A stretch of 64,000 nt of DNA. Origin: Rhizobium sp. BK399. GTDB lineage: Bacteria; Pseudomonadota; Alphaproteobacteria; Rhizobiales; Rhizobiaceae. The position numbers and the translations under genes are program-made. A model generated the notes under the pieces. The model did not search any database and was not told the DNA's origin. It was given only the letters and a program-made list of their open reading frames with translations. The stretch is taken from contig NZ_JACIAH010000001.1 of NCBI RefSeq assembly GCF_014194695.1, positions 558,001 to 622,000 on the forward strand, read 5' to 3'. Below, piece after piece: positions 24,713 through 34,304 of the stretch. How positions within the stretch are numbered: the first letter of the stretch is position 1; each line of letters starts with the position of its first letter.

Positions 24713-26086
24713 ATGAAGCAAAGTCCGTTAACCTCCCGTCGTGACCTGTTCCGCCTTGCCGGAGCATCCGCCTTTGCGCTGGTGGCATCGCGCAGCTTCG
24801 CGACGACGCGCGACGGCGACCTGCGCGGCGCGATCGACGCAGTCCGTTACAAGACGATACCTGATGCCGCTGACCGCAAGAGCGCCAGCCTGCAGAAGAT
24901 GATCGATCAGGCCGCGGCGGAGAATGTGCCGGTTTTCCTGCCACCCGGCACCTACGCAGCTTCGAATCTGGTGCTGCGCGACAATACGCGCATCACCGGT
25001 GTTCCCGGCGCATCGCGCATCGTCTACACCGGCGGTGGCAAGCTCTTCAGCGCCGACAACGTCAAGCACGTCGAACTCTCGAACATCATTTTCGACGGGC
25101 AGAATCGCTCGCTCGGCGACGATGCCGGAGGGCTGCTGCAATTCACCGGCGTCGCCGAGGTAGCGATCGACAATTGCGAGATCACCGGCAGCCGCAAACA
25201 TGCCGTTCGGCTGGAGCGATGTGGCGGCCGGATCGAGCGCAGCCGCGTACAGGGCGCCGGTCAATCCGGCATCTACGCCGTCGAATCCGACGGGCTTTCG
25301 ATCACCGGGAACGAGGTTTTCGACTGCGGCAATGGCGGCATTCTGGTGCATCGCTGGACGAAGGCGGCTGACAACAGCGTCGTCAACGGCAACCGCATCT
25401 ACCGGATCAGGGCCAATGACGGCGGCACCGGCCAGAACGGCAACGGCATCAATATCTTCCGCGCCGACAACGTGATGGTTGCAAACAACCACGTGTCCGA
25501 CTGCGCCTTTACAGCCATCCGCGCCAACTCGGCCTCCGACATCCAGATCACCGGCAACCAGTGCCAGCGTTCCGGTGAGACGGCGATCTATGTCGAATTC
25601 GAGTTTGTCGGCGCTGTGGTGTCCAACAACATGGTGGACGGCGCGGCAAACGGCATCTCGATTGCCAATTTCGACCATGGCGGCAGGCTGGCGAGCGTGA
25701 CCGGCAACGTCGTGCGCAACCTGACGCTCAAAGGCCCCTATCAGCACGAGGTCGGGTTCGGCATCGGCATTGCGGCCGAGGCAGACACACTGGTCTCCGG
25801 TAACATCATAGAAGGTGCTCCACGCTGGGGGATGCAGCTCGGCTGGGGACCGTATCTTCGCAACCTCGTCGTGACCGGAAACATTACCCGCAATGCGCCG
25901 GTCGGTTGTGCTGTCTCGGTAGCGGAGGGCGCCGGAACCGCCGTTATCACCGACAACGTGTTTCAGCAAACACCCGGCGGCGCCGTCCTCGGTTTCGAAT
26001 GGGACAGGAAGGTGTCGGGAGAACTGGCGACCACCGGGTCCTCGCGCTTTGCGCAACTGACCGTCGAGCGCAACCGCATCTCCTGA
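24713..26086 (+). CDS. Tat-exported parallel beta-helix repeat protein (TIGR03808-like)
   Basis: The product is 457 residues. It opens with a twin-arginine signal ([23 protein letters not shown]), then about 12 right-handed beta-helix turns with recurring ITGN / VANN / VSNN / VTGN steps, as in pectate-lyase-like folds. It corresponds to the uncharacterised rhizobial Tat-translocated repeat family TIGR03808. No catalytic triad of a known polysaccharide lyase is evident; periplasmic polysaccharide binding is only a guess. It diverges from the exonuclease gene with a 110-bp promoter gap. Confidence 0.88.
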   Translation: MKQSPLTSRRDLFRLAGASAFALVASRSFATTRDGDLRGAIDAVRYKTIPDAADRKSASLQKMIDQAAAENVPVFLPPGTYAASNLVLRDNTRITGVPGASRIVYTGGGKLFSADNVKHVELSNIIFDGQNRSLGDDAGGLLQFTGVAEVAIDNCEITGSRKHAVRLERCGGRIERSRVQGAGQSGIYAVESDGLSITGNEVFDCGNGGILVHRWTKAADNSVVNGNRIYRIRANDGGTGQNGNGINIFRADNVMVANNHVSDCAFTAIRANSASDIQITGNQCQRSGETAIYVEFEFVGAVVSNNMVDGAANGISIANFDHGGRLASVTGNVVRNLTLKGPYQHEVGFGIGIAAEADTLVSGNIIEGAPRWGMQLGWGPYLRNLVVTGNITRNAPVGCAVSVAEGAGTAVITDNVFQQTPGGAVLGFEWDRKVSGELATTGSSRFAQLTVERNRIS

Positions 26087-26184
26087 GAAGCATCAAAAGC
26101 TTTCATCGATTCATAAGGCTTGGCCGCTTCCGCTGGGACGCTTCGGCTCCTACCCTGCAGCAACAGAACATGGGGAACATCGAC

Positions 26185-26844
26185 ATGCTGACGATCTATG
26201 GGGTTTATCGCTCGCGCGCCTCGCGCGTTTACTGGATGGCCGGGGAGCTAGGGCTGGAATTCGAGTCCGTGCGTGTCATTCAGGCGCGGCGCCTTGCCAA
26301 CCCGCTTGCCGCCGATGCACCTATCAATACGCTGTCGCCGGATTTCCTGGCGGTCAATCCAATGGCGCTGATCCCGAGCATCAGGGATGGCGACCTTGTG
26401 ATGCATGAGTCGCTTGCCATTACCCTTTACCTTGCGCGCAAGCACGGCGGACCACTGGCCGCTCAAACCGTCGCGGAAGACGGTTTGATGACGATGTGGA
26501 CCATCTGGGCGGCAACCGAGGTTGAGCCGCATACGGTGAAGATCGTCTATGTCTACGACGACGAGAAGCAGAACAGCGACGAGGGCAAGGCGACGATCAG
26601 TGTTGCTGTGCGTTCGCTGAAGAAGGCGTTCGCGACGCTGGAGAAGCATCTGGCAACCAACGAATACGTCGTCGGCAACCGCTTCACGGCAGCAGATCTC
26701 AATATTGCGGAAGTGCTTCGCTACGCCCAGACGGAACAGGCGCTGTTCGAGGCCCATCCCCATATCAGCGCCTGGATCAAGCGCTGCCAGTCGCGGCCGG
26801 CCTATATCGCGATGCAGGCGACGCGATCGCAGGAACCTATCTGA
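26185..26844 (+). CDS. Glutathione S-transferase family protein
   Basis: The product is 219 residues. The N-terminal thioredoxin-like domain starts [27 protein letters not shown] and contains the cis-Pro (NPMALIPSI) and the ESLAI glutathione gamma-glutamyl contact. The C-terminal helical domain has [15 protein letters not shown]. The substrate is unknown. I preferred ATG 26185, which follows GGGGAA, over an in-frame ATG at 26170. It is convergent with the LysR gene; the stop codons abut. Confidence 0.9.
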   Translation: MLTIYGVYRSRASRVYWMAGELGLEFESVRVIQARRLANPLAADAPINTLSPDFLAVNPMALIPSIRDGDLVMHESLAITLYLARKHGGPLAAQTVAEDGLMTMWTIWAATEVEPHTVKIVYVYDDEKQNSDEGKATISVAVRSLKKAFATLEKHLATNEYVVGNRFTAADLNIAEVLRYAQTEQALFEAHPHISAWIKRCQSRPAYIAMQATRSQEPI

Positions 26845-27741
26845 TCAGGGAAAGAGCTTGAGGGTCTCGGCCATTTCCTCACGGATCCAGGCCTTGAAAT
26901 CCTTCACCTTCTTGGGTTCTCGCGAGCCTGTGGCGGTTACGAAATAGTGACCGAAACCGGTTTTCGCGCGAATGCCGAAGGGCGCGACCAACTGCCCCTG
27001 CTGCAGGGCAAAGCCCGCAAGCGTCTGCCAGGCGAGCATGACGCCCTGCCCTGCGATAGCCGCATCGAGGCAGAGCGACGCGTCGTTGAAGACGTGCCGC
27101 GTCTCAAGCGTTGCGCCCGACAACCCGGCCTCATGCATCCATACTTTCCAGCTGAACATGGCGCGGCCATCGATCACCGCCGGCACCGACAGGATGTCGG
27201 CGAGCTCGTGCAGACGCGCCGCCATCGCAGGTGAACAGACCGGGAAGACCTCCTGCTGCAGCGGCAGTTCTGCCTTCACGTCCGGCCACTGACCGTTGCC
27301 GACCCGGATGCCGACATCGACATCGCAGAGCGCCGGATTGACGAGCCGCGTCGTCGCATCCATTCGCAGGCTGATTTCAGGGTGCCTTTCGGCAAAACGA
27401 TCCAGCCGATAGACGAGCCAGCGCGCGGCGAAGACCGGCGCCACCGAGATCGTCAGTATGCTTTCGTCGCGTTGCCGTGTCGCCGCGACGGCCTGTGACA
27501 GCGCGTTGAACCCCTCGGTCAGGCCGGCCAGCAGGCGCGCGCCGGCCTCCGTCGCGACCATGCCCTTGGGCGTGCGCTCGAAGATCAGGTGATCGAGCTG
27601 CGCCTCTGCCTTGATGACCTGCTGGCTGACCGCGCCGATCGAAACGCCCAGTTCCTCTGCAGCTGCCTGCAACGAGCCAAGCCGCCCCACAGCCTCGAGC
27701 GCGCGTAATCCATTCAAGTGAACCGAGTTCAGGTTTCTCAT
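26845..27741 (-). CDS. LysR family (GcvA-like) regulator
   Basis: The product is 298 residues. It has the HTH of GcvA-like LysR proteins (LNGLRALEAVGRLGSLQAAAEELGVSIGAVSQQV), linker helix and substrate-binding core (ISVAPVFAARWLVYRL; VGIRVGNGQWP; GQGVMLAWQTLAGFAL). The effector and target genes are not evident. There is no Shine-Dalgarno before the ATG. It is divergent from a 62-residue small gene. Confidence 0.9.
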   Translation of the reverse strand: MRNLNSVHLNGLRALEAVGRLGSLQAAAEELGVSIGAVSQQVIKAEAQLDHLIFERTPKGMVATEAGARLLAGLTEGFNALSQAVAATRQRDESILTISVAPVFAARWLVYRLDRFAERHPEISLRMDATTRLVNPALCDVDVGIRVGNGQWPDVKAELPLQQEVFPVCSPAMAARLHELADILSVPAVIDGRAMFSWKVWMHEAGLSGATLETRHVFNDASLCLDAAIAGQGVMLAWQTLAGFALQQGQLVAPFGIRAKTGFGHYFVTATGSREPKKVKDFKAWIREEMAETLKLFP

Positions 27742-27777
27742 ATAGTTTTTCTATACTCAGACATTGGTAATCTCAAT
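27741..27777. promoter_or_regulatory. Operator-like repeats upstream of the LysR gene
   Basis: TATAGTTTTTCTATA (27741-27755) has 5-bp arms around five T and abuts the LysR start. ATTG-N7-CAAT (27763-27777) follows, compatible with the interrupted dyads bound by LysR proteins. Both lie between the regulator and the divergent small gene and suggest autoregulation. Confidence 0.4.
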
Positions 27778-27861
27778 TGAAACCTGCCTGACCGACCGCG
27801 ATAATCCCTCCGTGTTGATGAGATGCTCCGTTCAGCTCCGTACAAGGAAGCGAGGCACGCC

Positions 27862-28050
27862 ATGCAATTCCTGAAGTTTTTCTTGAGCGTCGAAACGCTC
27901 GATCCTCCCTACAGCGCGGATACCAGACAAGATCCGTTGAACCACCCGGATCTCACGCGCATGTCGTTGAGGGCGCTCGCCGATCTGCCGCTCGGTCCGG
28001 AACCCCGTAAGCCGCAACCCCAAAGGCCGCAGCTTGCAAGGTGCGCTTAA
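27862..28050 (+). CDS. Small hypothetical protein
   Basis: The product is 62 residues starting MQFLKFFLSVETLDPPYS, with HPDLTRMSLRALADLPL in the middle and a Pro/Arg-rich tail. I do not recognise a characterised family. The good site GGAAGCGAGG upstream and the position divergent from the LysR regulator support a real gene that may be its target. Confidence 0.55.
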   Translation: MQFLKFFLSVETLDPPYSADTRQDPLNHPDLTRMSLRALADLPLGPEPRKPQPQRPQLARCA

Positions 28051-28098
28051 GAATGAGAGATCTGTTAGTCTGTGGGAGCTTCAGTCCGAGCAAGCCCA

Positions 28099-28452
28099 AT
28101 GACCGACAGTGTCGACACGATTTTTGCGCGCCTCAAGCGTCTCTCTGATGAGGCCAACCTTCCTGGCGTCGAGGAGAGCACGTCCTATGGCAACCCGGCA
28201 CTGAAGGTTGGCGGCAAATCCTTTGCTGCGGTCAAGAACAACGAGACCATTGTGCTCTGCATCTCGATCGACGACAAGGAACGGCTGATCGAGATGGCGC
28301 CCGAGATCTATTATCAAACACCTCACTATATCGGCTGGCCCTATATGCCCTTGCACGCAGCCATGATCAGCGATGCCGAACTGAAGGAACGGCTGATCGG
28401 CGCATGGCGGTTCCGTGCGCCAAAGAAGCTTGCCGCGAGCTTTCAGGGCTGA
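28099..28452 (+). CDS. MmcQ/YjbR family protein
   Basis: The product is 117 residues, a single MmcQ/YjbR domain (cystatin-like fold). Visible motifs are ESTSYGNPALKVGGKSFAAV, IVLCISIDDKERLIEM, YQTPHYIGWPYMPLHA and the terminal LIGAWRFRAPKKLAA. The function of the family is unsettled (DNA-binding has been proposed). The start at 28099 keeps the family length. It is probably read with or shortly after the small upstream gene. Confidence 0.88.
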   Translation: MTDSVDTIFARLKRLSDEANLPGVEESTSYGNPALKVGGKSFAAVKNNETIVLCISIDDKERLIEMAPEIYYQTPHYIGWPYMPLHAAMISDAELKERLIGAWRFRAPKKLAASFQG

Positions 28453-28503
28453 GCGCACCGTCTGCTGATTGCCTCCGGCGCTGCTCCGCGATCCGGACGC
28501 CTG

Positions 28504-29121
28504 TTAGGCCTGCTCGCGCTCCAGTGCCCGCTGAACGGCCGGCCGCTCCATCATCTGAGCATAATGCGCCGTCGCTTTCCGGAAGCGGGCCGGATCGACG
28601 CCATCGGATCGCAGCCAGCCGGTCATGACGAAGAGGTAGGGATCCGCGACCGAGTAATATTCACCCATCACCCACGGCCCTTCCAGCATCCGCGCGTCGA
28701 TGAGGTCAAAGCATTCGGTCATGGTCTGCGGGACCTTTGCCTTCATCGCCTCATGAGCAGTCGGATCATCCGCCCATCGACTACCGCGTCGGGCGTGTGC
28801 GTGGTTCACATGCACCGTCGAGCAAATGTAGTTGTTAAAGGCCTGCATGCGCGCGAACTCAAACGGATCAAGCGGCGCCAACTGGGCTGCCGGTGCGACC
28901 TGCGCGATAAATGCGAGGATTGCCGGCGTTTCGGTGAGAATGCCATGATCGGTCACAAGTGCCGGAACGCGCCCCTTCGGATTGATCTCAAGGTACTCAG
29001 GCGAGCGCTGCTCCGCTTCTGCAAAATTCAGCTTTTTCGTCTTGAACGGCAGGCCGGACTCTTCCAGCGCAATCAGGCTTGCGAGCGCGCAGGTGTGCGG
29101 GGCAAAGTACAGTGTCAGCAT
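28504..29121 (-). CDS. Glutathione S-transferase family protein
   Basis: The product is 205 residues. The thioredoxin-fold half starts MLTLYFAPHTCALASLIALEESGLPF with the cis-Pro segment NPKGRVPALV and LTETPAILAFIA. The helical half has YSVADPYLFVMTGW. It resembles beta-class bacterial GSTs and their catalytic Cys position (HTCAL). Expression is probably from its own promoter, with ribosome binding site AAGGGAG. The substrate is unknown. Confidence 0.9.
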   Translation of the reverse strand: MLTLYFAPHTCALASLIALEESGLPFKTKKLNFAEAEQRSPEYLEINPKGRVPALVTDHGILTETPAILAFIAQVAPAAQLAPLDPFEFARMQAFNNYICSTVHVNHAHARRGSRWADDPTAHEAMKAKVPQTMTECFDLIDARMLEGPWVMGEYYSVADPYLFVMTGWLRSDGVDPARFRKATAHYAQMMERPAVQRALEREQA

Positions 29122-29212
29122 GATCGACTCCCTTCGATCCTGACCTTATAGCGCGGCCGCCTGCAAACGCACAGATCGAGGCCGGCAAGCCGGCCCCTTA
29201 AACCAACCCGCC

Positions 29213-29569
29213 TTAAGCGCAACCCGGCACATCCTCGAGCCGGTACCAGACAGGAATGCCGCGTTCGCGCGCAATGCGGACATCGTTGTCGGCGCCCTTC
29301 GATTCTCCTTCGAGCCGAAGCACGCCGTCGCAAAGCTGCAGCAGACGGCCAGCGACGGGGTGAAAGATCTCTTCGTAGAGATCATCGCCGACAGCTTTGC
29401 CGCCGGCGGCGTTCCATACTGGGAGCGCCACCCATTCTCCGATCATCGGTACGTGACCGGCCTTGAACAGCCTATGCGATGGCTGCTCCAGGCGCTGCAA
29501 ATTGGCGGCCATTTTCACAGGGTCGTCGCCGGTTCCGGACCTGTAGGGCCCAGCAATCAAAATCAACAT
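29213..29569 (-). CDS. DUF4406 protein (nucleoside deoxyribosyltransferase-like)
   Basis: The product is 118 residues. It opens MLILIAGPYRSGTGDDP, the phosphate-binding-like start shared by DUF4406 and nucleoside 2-deoxyribosyltransferase-like proteins. It continues with a ...GHVPMIGEWVALPV... and ...CDGVLRLEGESKGADNDV... pattern of that fold. The enzymatic role is unproven. The ATG at 29569 follows GGAG. It is divergent from the DeoR gene and shares its operator region, so it is the likely target of that regulator. Confidence 0.75.
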   Translation of the reverse strand: MLILIAGPYRSGTGDDPVKMAANLQRLEQPSHRLFKAGHVPMIGEWVALPVWNAAGGKAVGDDLYEEIFHPVAGRLLQLCDGVLRLEGESKGADNDVRIARERGIPVWYRLEDVPGCA

Positions 29570-29596
29570 GATCAAGCTCCATTTTCCTCGGCCTCA

Positions 29597-29673
29597 TGCA
29601 CGAGACGGCAGACAACTGCACGATACTTCTTGAATGTCGAATCATTTCGTGCAATTTCATGCTAATTCGTGCA
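29597..29673. promoter_or_regulatory. Four phased TCGTGCA sites, DeoR operator array
   Basis: TGCACGA at 29597-29603 and 29617-29623, and its reverse complement TCGTGCA at 29647-29653 and 29667-29673. Spacing is exactly 20 bp within each pair (two helical turns), 30 bp between pairs, and the set is mirror-symmetric. It fills the gap between the DUF4406 gene and deoR-like gene. Repeated short half-sites are typical for DeoR-family repressors. Confidence 0.7.
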
Positions 29674-29690
29674 ACTGTAGGATCGAGGCC

Positions 29691-30446
29691 ATGTTCACCA
29701 GTCAGCGCAAATCATTGATCCTCGACGTTCTTCGGCGGGACGGCCAGGTTGTCGCCAAGCGCGTCGCCGAAGACTTTTCGCTGTCGGAGGACACGATCCG
29801 CCGCGACCTCCGGGAGATGGCGGCGGAAGGTTTGCTAAAACGGGTGCACGGCGGGGCAATGCCTGTTGCACCGCAACTTCCCGACTTCTCGACGCGCAAG
29901 GGCGTTTCATCTGAGATCAAGGAGAGGCTCGGGAAAAAGTCGGCCTCGCTCGTGCGATCCGGCCAGTTGATCTTTCTCGATGGTGGCACGACGACGGCGG
30001 AAATCGCCCGGCAGCTGCCGCGCGAATTTGCCTTTACGGTAGCAACGCACAGCCCGACCATCGCCGCCGAACTGGAACATCACCCGACGGCGAGTGTGAT
30101 CCTCATCGGCGGCAAGCTCTACAAGCACTCGATGGTATCCGTCGGGTCCGCTGCCATGACCGCGATTTCGCAGCTTCGGCCGGACATCTTCTTTCTCGGG
30201 GTGACGGCAGCCCATCCGGTGCAGGGGCTATCGACCGGTGATTTTGAAGAAGCGGCCATCAAGCGTCACATCGCCTCCTGTGCCGCAGCGACGTACGTGC
30301 CACTGACGGACGAGAAATTGGACCGCGTCTCGCCTTGCCTCATCCTGCCGATCGCCGGCGTCTCGGGGCTGATCGTTACAGTCGACAGCGCCGCGGCTGC
30401 CATCGAGCCCTATCGCAACCTCACTGCCGAGATCCTCGAAGCGTGA
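29691..30446 (+). CDS. DeoR/GlpR family transcriptional regulator
   Basis: The product is 251 residues. It has the N-terminal DeoR HTH (RKSLILDVLRRDGQVVAKRVAEDFSLSEDTIRRDLREM, then LLKRVHGGA) and the C-terminal sugar-phosphate sensor domain (LDGGTTTAEIARQLP; VILIGGKLYKHSMVSVG; LGVTAAHPVQGLSTGDFEEAAIKR; VTVDSA). The effector is probably a phosphorylated sugar or nucleoside derivative. Its 3' end overlaps the convergent membrane protein gene by 26 bp. Confidence 0.9.
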   Translation: MFTSQRKSLILDVLRRDGQVVAKRVAEDFSLSEDTIRRDLREMAAEGLLKRVHGGAMPVAPQLPDFSTRKGVSSEIKERLGKKSASLVRSGQLIFLDGGTTTAEIARQLPREFAFTVATHSPTIAAELEHHPTASVILIGGKLYKHSMVSVGSAAMTAISQLRPDIFFLGVTAAHPVQGLSTGDFEEAAIKRHIASCAAATYVPLTDEKLDRVSPCLILPIAGVSGLIVTVDSAAAAIEPYRNLTAEILEA

Positions 30447-31170
30447 ACGGTTGGGCAAAACGCGCCTTCAGTTCCGCCAGGTTCTGCGGCAACAGGCTAG
30501 CGGCAAGACCGACGACGAAGACTGCAAAGACGACATAGGCGAAGGTATCGCGCCCGCGTCCGAGTGTCAGGAGATCGTTCAGTCCGGGCTGCAGCGCCGC
30601 AATCGATGCCGAGAGCCGCATGTCGCCCAAGAGTCGGTCGGGGATGGTGGCAAAGGCTGGCGCCTCCGACAGCGCAAGCAAGGCGCCGTAGACCGCCGAG
30701 AAGCGAATGATCATTCGCAGCGCCCGCCATGCTCCGAGCGGCCGCGCGCCGCTGTCTTCGAACGCCCAGCCGATATAGGCGCAGAAGACGACGAGGAACA
30801 GGAACGCCACGGGCAGCCCGTCCAACACGGTCTCCGGTTTCAACTGGCCAGTCCAGCCACTGGCGAGCAGCAGCGGGAACGGCGCCGATGCCACGAACCA
30901 GATTGCGACGACGACGCCCCAGGCCCAGTTCATCGACAGATAGTGGACGCGGGCAAGCGTAACGACGAGGATGATGGCACCCGCGAGATAGACGCCCGAC
31001 GGCTTCATCGATCCGGTCATTGTGACGATGATCGGGCCACAGGAGCCAGCGACATGGGCGCAGCCCGAGGAAACGACCGTCAGCCAGGTGACGTAGTCGA
31101 AACACATTGTGAAAAAGAGGAAGATCGCGATGGCGATCAACATCCACCAAAGATAGCGGCCCGCAAACAT
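30421..31170 (-). CDS. Integral membrane protein of unknown function
   Basis: The product is 249 residues with about six hydrophobic helices (near 8-28, 60-78, 83-106, 118-140, 147-170, 213-232). I do not recognise the family. There is a good GAGGGCAGG site before the ATG. The last 26 bp overlap the end of the DeoR gene on the opposite strand. Confidence 0.7.
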   Translation of the reverse strand: MFAGRYLWWMLIAIAIFLFFTMCFDYVTWLTVVSSGCAHVAGSCGPIIVTMTGSMKPSGVYLAGAIILVVTLARVHYLSMNWAWGVVVAIWFVASAPFPLLLASGWTGQLKPETVLDGLPVAFLFLVVFCAYIGWAFEDSGARPLGAWRALRMIIRFSAVYGALLALSEAPAFATIPDRLLGDMRLSASIAALQPGLNDLLTLGRGRDTFAYVVFAVFVVGLAASLLPQNLAELKARFAQPFTLRGSRQ

Positions 31171-31309
31171 ATCCTGCCCTCATGGCGTTCGATGTACTGG
31201 GCAAAGGGTAACTCACCCCTCAAAAACCGCATCCGTTCTCGTGGGCTGTAGTTTCACATACATTAGCGAATTCTATTCTTGCGGCGCGACTGTTCCGTTC
31301 CGGAACGGC

Positions 31310-32317
31310 TTAAGCGGTCAGCGCAGCCGCCGCGCGAATGTCGCCAACGTGAATACCGTTCCAATTGTGCATCTGGACCGTCGCCATCGCGGCCAAATTC
31401 GCGCGAATCGAATCGTCCTTGCCGAAGAAGCGGCTGAGCGCTGCCGCGACCATCGCTTCTGAGGCACGCGAATGGCCATCGTCGCACTTGATGGCGATCG
31501 CGATCCCCTGCTCGGGGATCGCTGCGCAGAAGACACCTTCAGCCCCCGTCTTGGCGAAGATGCGGCCCGGTGCGGCCTCCATCAGCGCAGTGCAGGCACG
31601 GCCGGTGCCGGCCACATAGAAGGGCTCGGCCATGCAGGCATCAAACAGCCGCCGGGAGGCCTTGGCGCGAAGCGGCTCGAGGCCATTGCCGGTTGCCATC
31701 TTGGCAAAGCCATGCGCCAGGCCGCGCAAGGGAACCGCATAAGTCGGGATGGAGCAACCATCCGTGCCGCAGTTGTCATGGCCGAGCGCTGCACCCGTCA
31801 GGCTTTCCATGACACCTCGAATTTCGGCCTGCAGCGGATGGTCGTAGCCGACATATCCCTTCGGATCGATGTCCTGATGGCAGCAGGCGCAGATGAAGCC
31901 GGCATGCTTGCCGGAGCAGTTGTTATGCAATGCCGTCGGTCTCTCCATGGCACGCGCCTGGTGGATCAGCACCTTTTGGCTCGAGGACCAATGCGCGCCG
32001 CATTCCAGCGTTTCGACATCGCGACCGGCTTTTGCCAGCATGGAGGCGGCAAGCGCGACATGCTCGTCCTCGCCATTGTGCGAGGAGCAGGCGAGCGCCA
32101 ATTCCTTGTCGCCGAAGCCATAGGCATCCGCCGCACCACTTTCCATCAGCGGCAGCGCCTGCATCGCCTTGCAGGCCGAACGCGGGAAGGTTGGCGCGTC
32201 GACGTCGCCGATCGAGAACACGATCTTTCCATCGCCATCCACAGCGACGATGGCGCCGCGATGCCGGCTTTCGACGAGCGAGCCTCGGGTGACTTCGACT
32301 GTGACGGGATTGGTCAT
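31310..32317 (-). CDS. L-asparaginase, R. etli type (Asparaginase_II, class 3)
   Basis: The product is 335 residues and hydrolyses asparagine to aspartate and ammonia. It is the rhizobial class unrelated to E. coli asparaginases. Conserved features are VTRGSLVESRHRGA, FPRSACKAMQALPL (catalytic Ser-Lys pair region SxxK), ACSSHNGEDEH, NNCSGKHAGFI with the zinc-ligand-type Cys, and GHDNCGTDGCSIPTYAV. The ATG follows AGGA. Confidence 0.92.
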   Translation of the reverse strand: MTNPVTVEVTRGSLVESRHRGAIVAVDGDGKIVFSIGDVDAPTFPRSACKAMQALPLMESGAADAYGFGDKELALACSSHNGEDEHVALAASMLAKAGRDVETLECGAHWSSSQKVLIHQARAMERPTALHNNCSGKHAGFICACCHQDIDPKGYVGYDHPLQAEIRGVMESLTGAALGHDNCGTDGCSIPTYAVPLRGLAHGFAKMATGNGLEPLRAKASRRLFDACMAEPFYVAGTGRACTALMEAAPGRIFAKTGAEGVFCAAIPEQGIAIAIKCDDGHSRASEAMVAAALSRFFGKDDSIRANLAAMATVQMHNWNGIHVGDIRAAAALTA

Positions 32318-32413
32318 GGCATAGTCCTGATCATTAGCGCGAATGCGTCACGCATAACGAGTCGCGTCGATAATGCAATTGCCTTTCGGCGCTCCTGCGG
32401 CTCGCTACTGCGG

Positions 32414-32956
32414 TTAGAGTGGCGTGATGCGATAGGCACAGCGGCGGGCGCCAAGCAGGATGTGCTCCTCGCGTTCGACCTTGGCGCCGAGCACGGCTCT
32501 AAACGTATCCAGTTCAGAGCGACAGAAGCCGGCGCAAACGCCTGCGGCGGCGCAGATCGGGCAATGGTTTTCGACCAGCAGCAGCGAGCCGTCCGCTTCC
32601 TGCCAGCTATCGGCCATATATCCTTCGCTGGTACGTATGGCAGCGAGCTGCCGCACGCGGGATTGAATGTCGGGTGCATCCACCTGCTCGCGATATCGCT
32701 TGAGGGTGTCGGCCTCCCGAGCGGAAATGACGGCATCCAGGGCCGGCGTCCCCAGCTGCGCAACCAGCGTGGTCAGGATCGTGGCGGTGAGTTCTGCATG
32801 ACCATCGGGAAAGGTCTGGTTGCCGGCGGGCGTGAGGCTCCATAGTTGCCGCGGCCTGCCCCTGCCGACCGTGGCTTCGCTGACCGCTTCGACCAACCCC
32901 TCCTCCGCCATCTTCGTCAATTGCTGGCGGGCAGCCTCCGAGGAAATGCCGAGCAC
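32414..32956 (-). pseudogene. 5'-truncated HTH regulator with cysteine cluster
   Basis: About 180 residues remain: half a winged helix (LGISSEAARQQLTKMAEEGLV, GRGRPRQLWSLT) and a C-terminal domain with CPICAAAGVCAGFCRSEL and GARRCAYRI, resembling SufR-like iron-sulfur regulators. The first helices are missing: the frame has a stop two codons before the GTG at 32956, and beyond it lies the neighbouring MFS gene in opposite orientation. The expected roughly 30 N-terminal residues and the promoter appear deleted, so it is probably not functional. Confidence 0.7.
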
Positions 32957-34289
32957 CCTCTACGCCGTAGAGACCTACATCACCGCGACAATTGCGCCGT
33001 CGATCGTTCGCGACATCGGCGGGCTCGAACTGCTGTCGTGGATGACGACGCTCTTTGTTGCCGCTGCGGTCCTTGGATCGATCTTCGTCGCAACGCGCCC
33101 GCGAGGCATCGGGCTGTGCAGCGTCTACGTCTCAGGCGCACTCATATTCGGCGTCGGCAGCCTAGTCTGCGCGCTCGCTCCAGCGATGCCATTGGTGCTG
33201 GTCGGGCGCACAGTACAGGGTTTCGGGGCCGGCATTCTTGCCGGGCTTGCCTATGCATTCATTCGCTACGCCTACCCCGAGCCGCTGTGGCAGAAGGCGT
33301 CGACGCTCTATGCCGCCATCTGGGGCGTTTCGACCTTGCTCGGTCCCAGTCTGGGAGGCCTGTTTTCCGAAGGCAGCGCGTGGCGCCACGCCTTCATGCT
33401 GCTCGTTCCGCTCTGCGTGCTGATGGCGTCGCTTGCACCGTGGTTGCTGCCGCGCGCAGAGGACGATCGCGCCCACGGCAAGACGCCGATCCTACAGATT
33501 GCCTTGCTGCTTGCGGCCGTACTGGTGGTCAGCATCGCCGGAACGATCGACGAAACCAACTTCAAGGCGTTGCTGATTGCAGCGTCAATCGTCATGATCG
33601 TTTTGATGCTGACTGTCGAGCGGCGCGGCAGGAACCGTCTGCTGCCGACAGGCGCCGTAACGCTCGCAAAGCCGGTGGCGCGCGTCTATCTGACGATGTT
33701 CGTGCTGCTGCTGGTGCTGACAAGCGACATCTATATTCCGTATTTCCTGCAGGTGCTGCACGCCGTAACGCCGCTGGTGTCGGGCTATTTGACTGCGCTT
33801 GTCGCCCTCGGTTGGACCTTTGCGGCCTTCTTCAGCGGAACACTCTCGGGACGCCGGGCCAACACCGCCATCGTCGCCGGTTGCGTGATCGAGATGGTTG
33901 CGGTCGCGTCCCTGACCCTTTTCCTCGCTGCGGACAACCAATCCGGCAACCTTGCCATTCTCGGCCCTGCCGTCATCGGCATGTTCCTGATGGGCTTTGG
34001 TGTAGGCCTTGGCTGGGCGCACCTGGTGACCAAGATCCTGAGCCTTGTCGACAACTCCGAACAGGACAAGGCCTCAGCCGCGATTTCGACAGTGCAGTCT
34101 CTCGGCAGCGCCTTCGGCGCTGCGGTTGCCGGCGTGATCGTCAACAGCACCGGACTGGTGAACCCCGGCGGGGTCGCCGGCAGCGTCTCGGCTGCCCATT
34201 GGCTCTATGTCCTGATGGCCCTCCCCGGCCTGATCGCTGTCGCCACGTCTCTAACCCTCTCGTCGCCCACCGAACGGCAGGCCCGGTGA
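32946..34289 (+). pseudogene. 5'-truncated MFS multidrug transporter
   Basis: About 447 residues are left. The sequence begins inside the first transmembrane helix (STLYAVETYITATIAPSIVRDIGG) and then matches 14-TM drug:H+ antiporters, including motif A region and GRTVQGFGAGILAGLAYAFIRY. The usual N-terminal cytoplasmic tail and most of helix 1 are absent, because the DNA upstream of about 32946 belongs to the opposite-strand regulator. The ATG at 32946 has AGGAA directly adjacent and no spacing, so translation is doubtful. A longer in-frame start at 32820 would read antisense regulator sequence. Confidence 0.65.
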
Positions 34290-34304
34290 GCAACGTGCGA
34301 GCGG

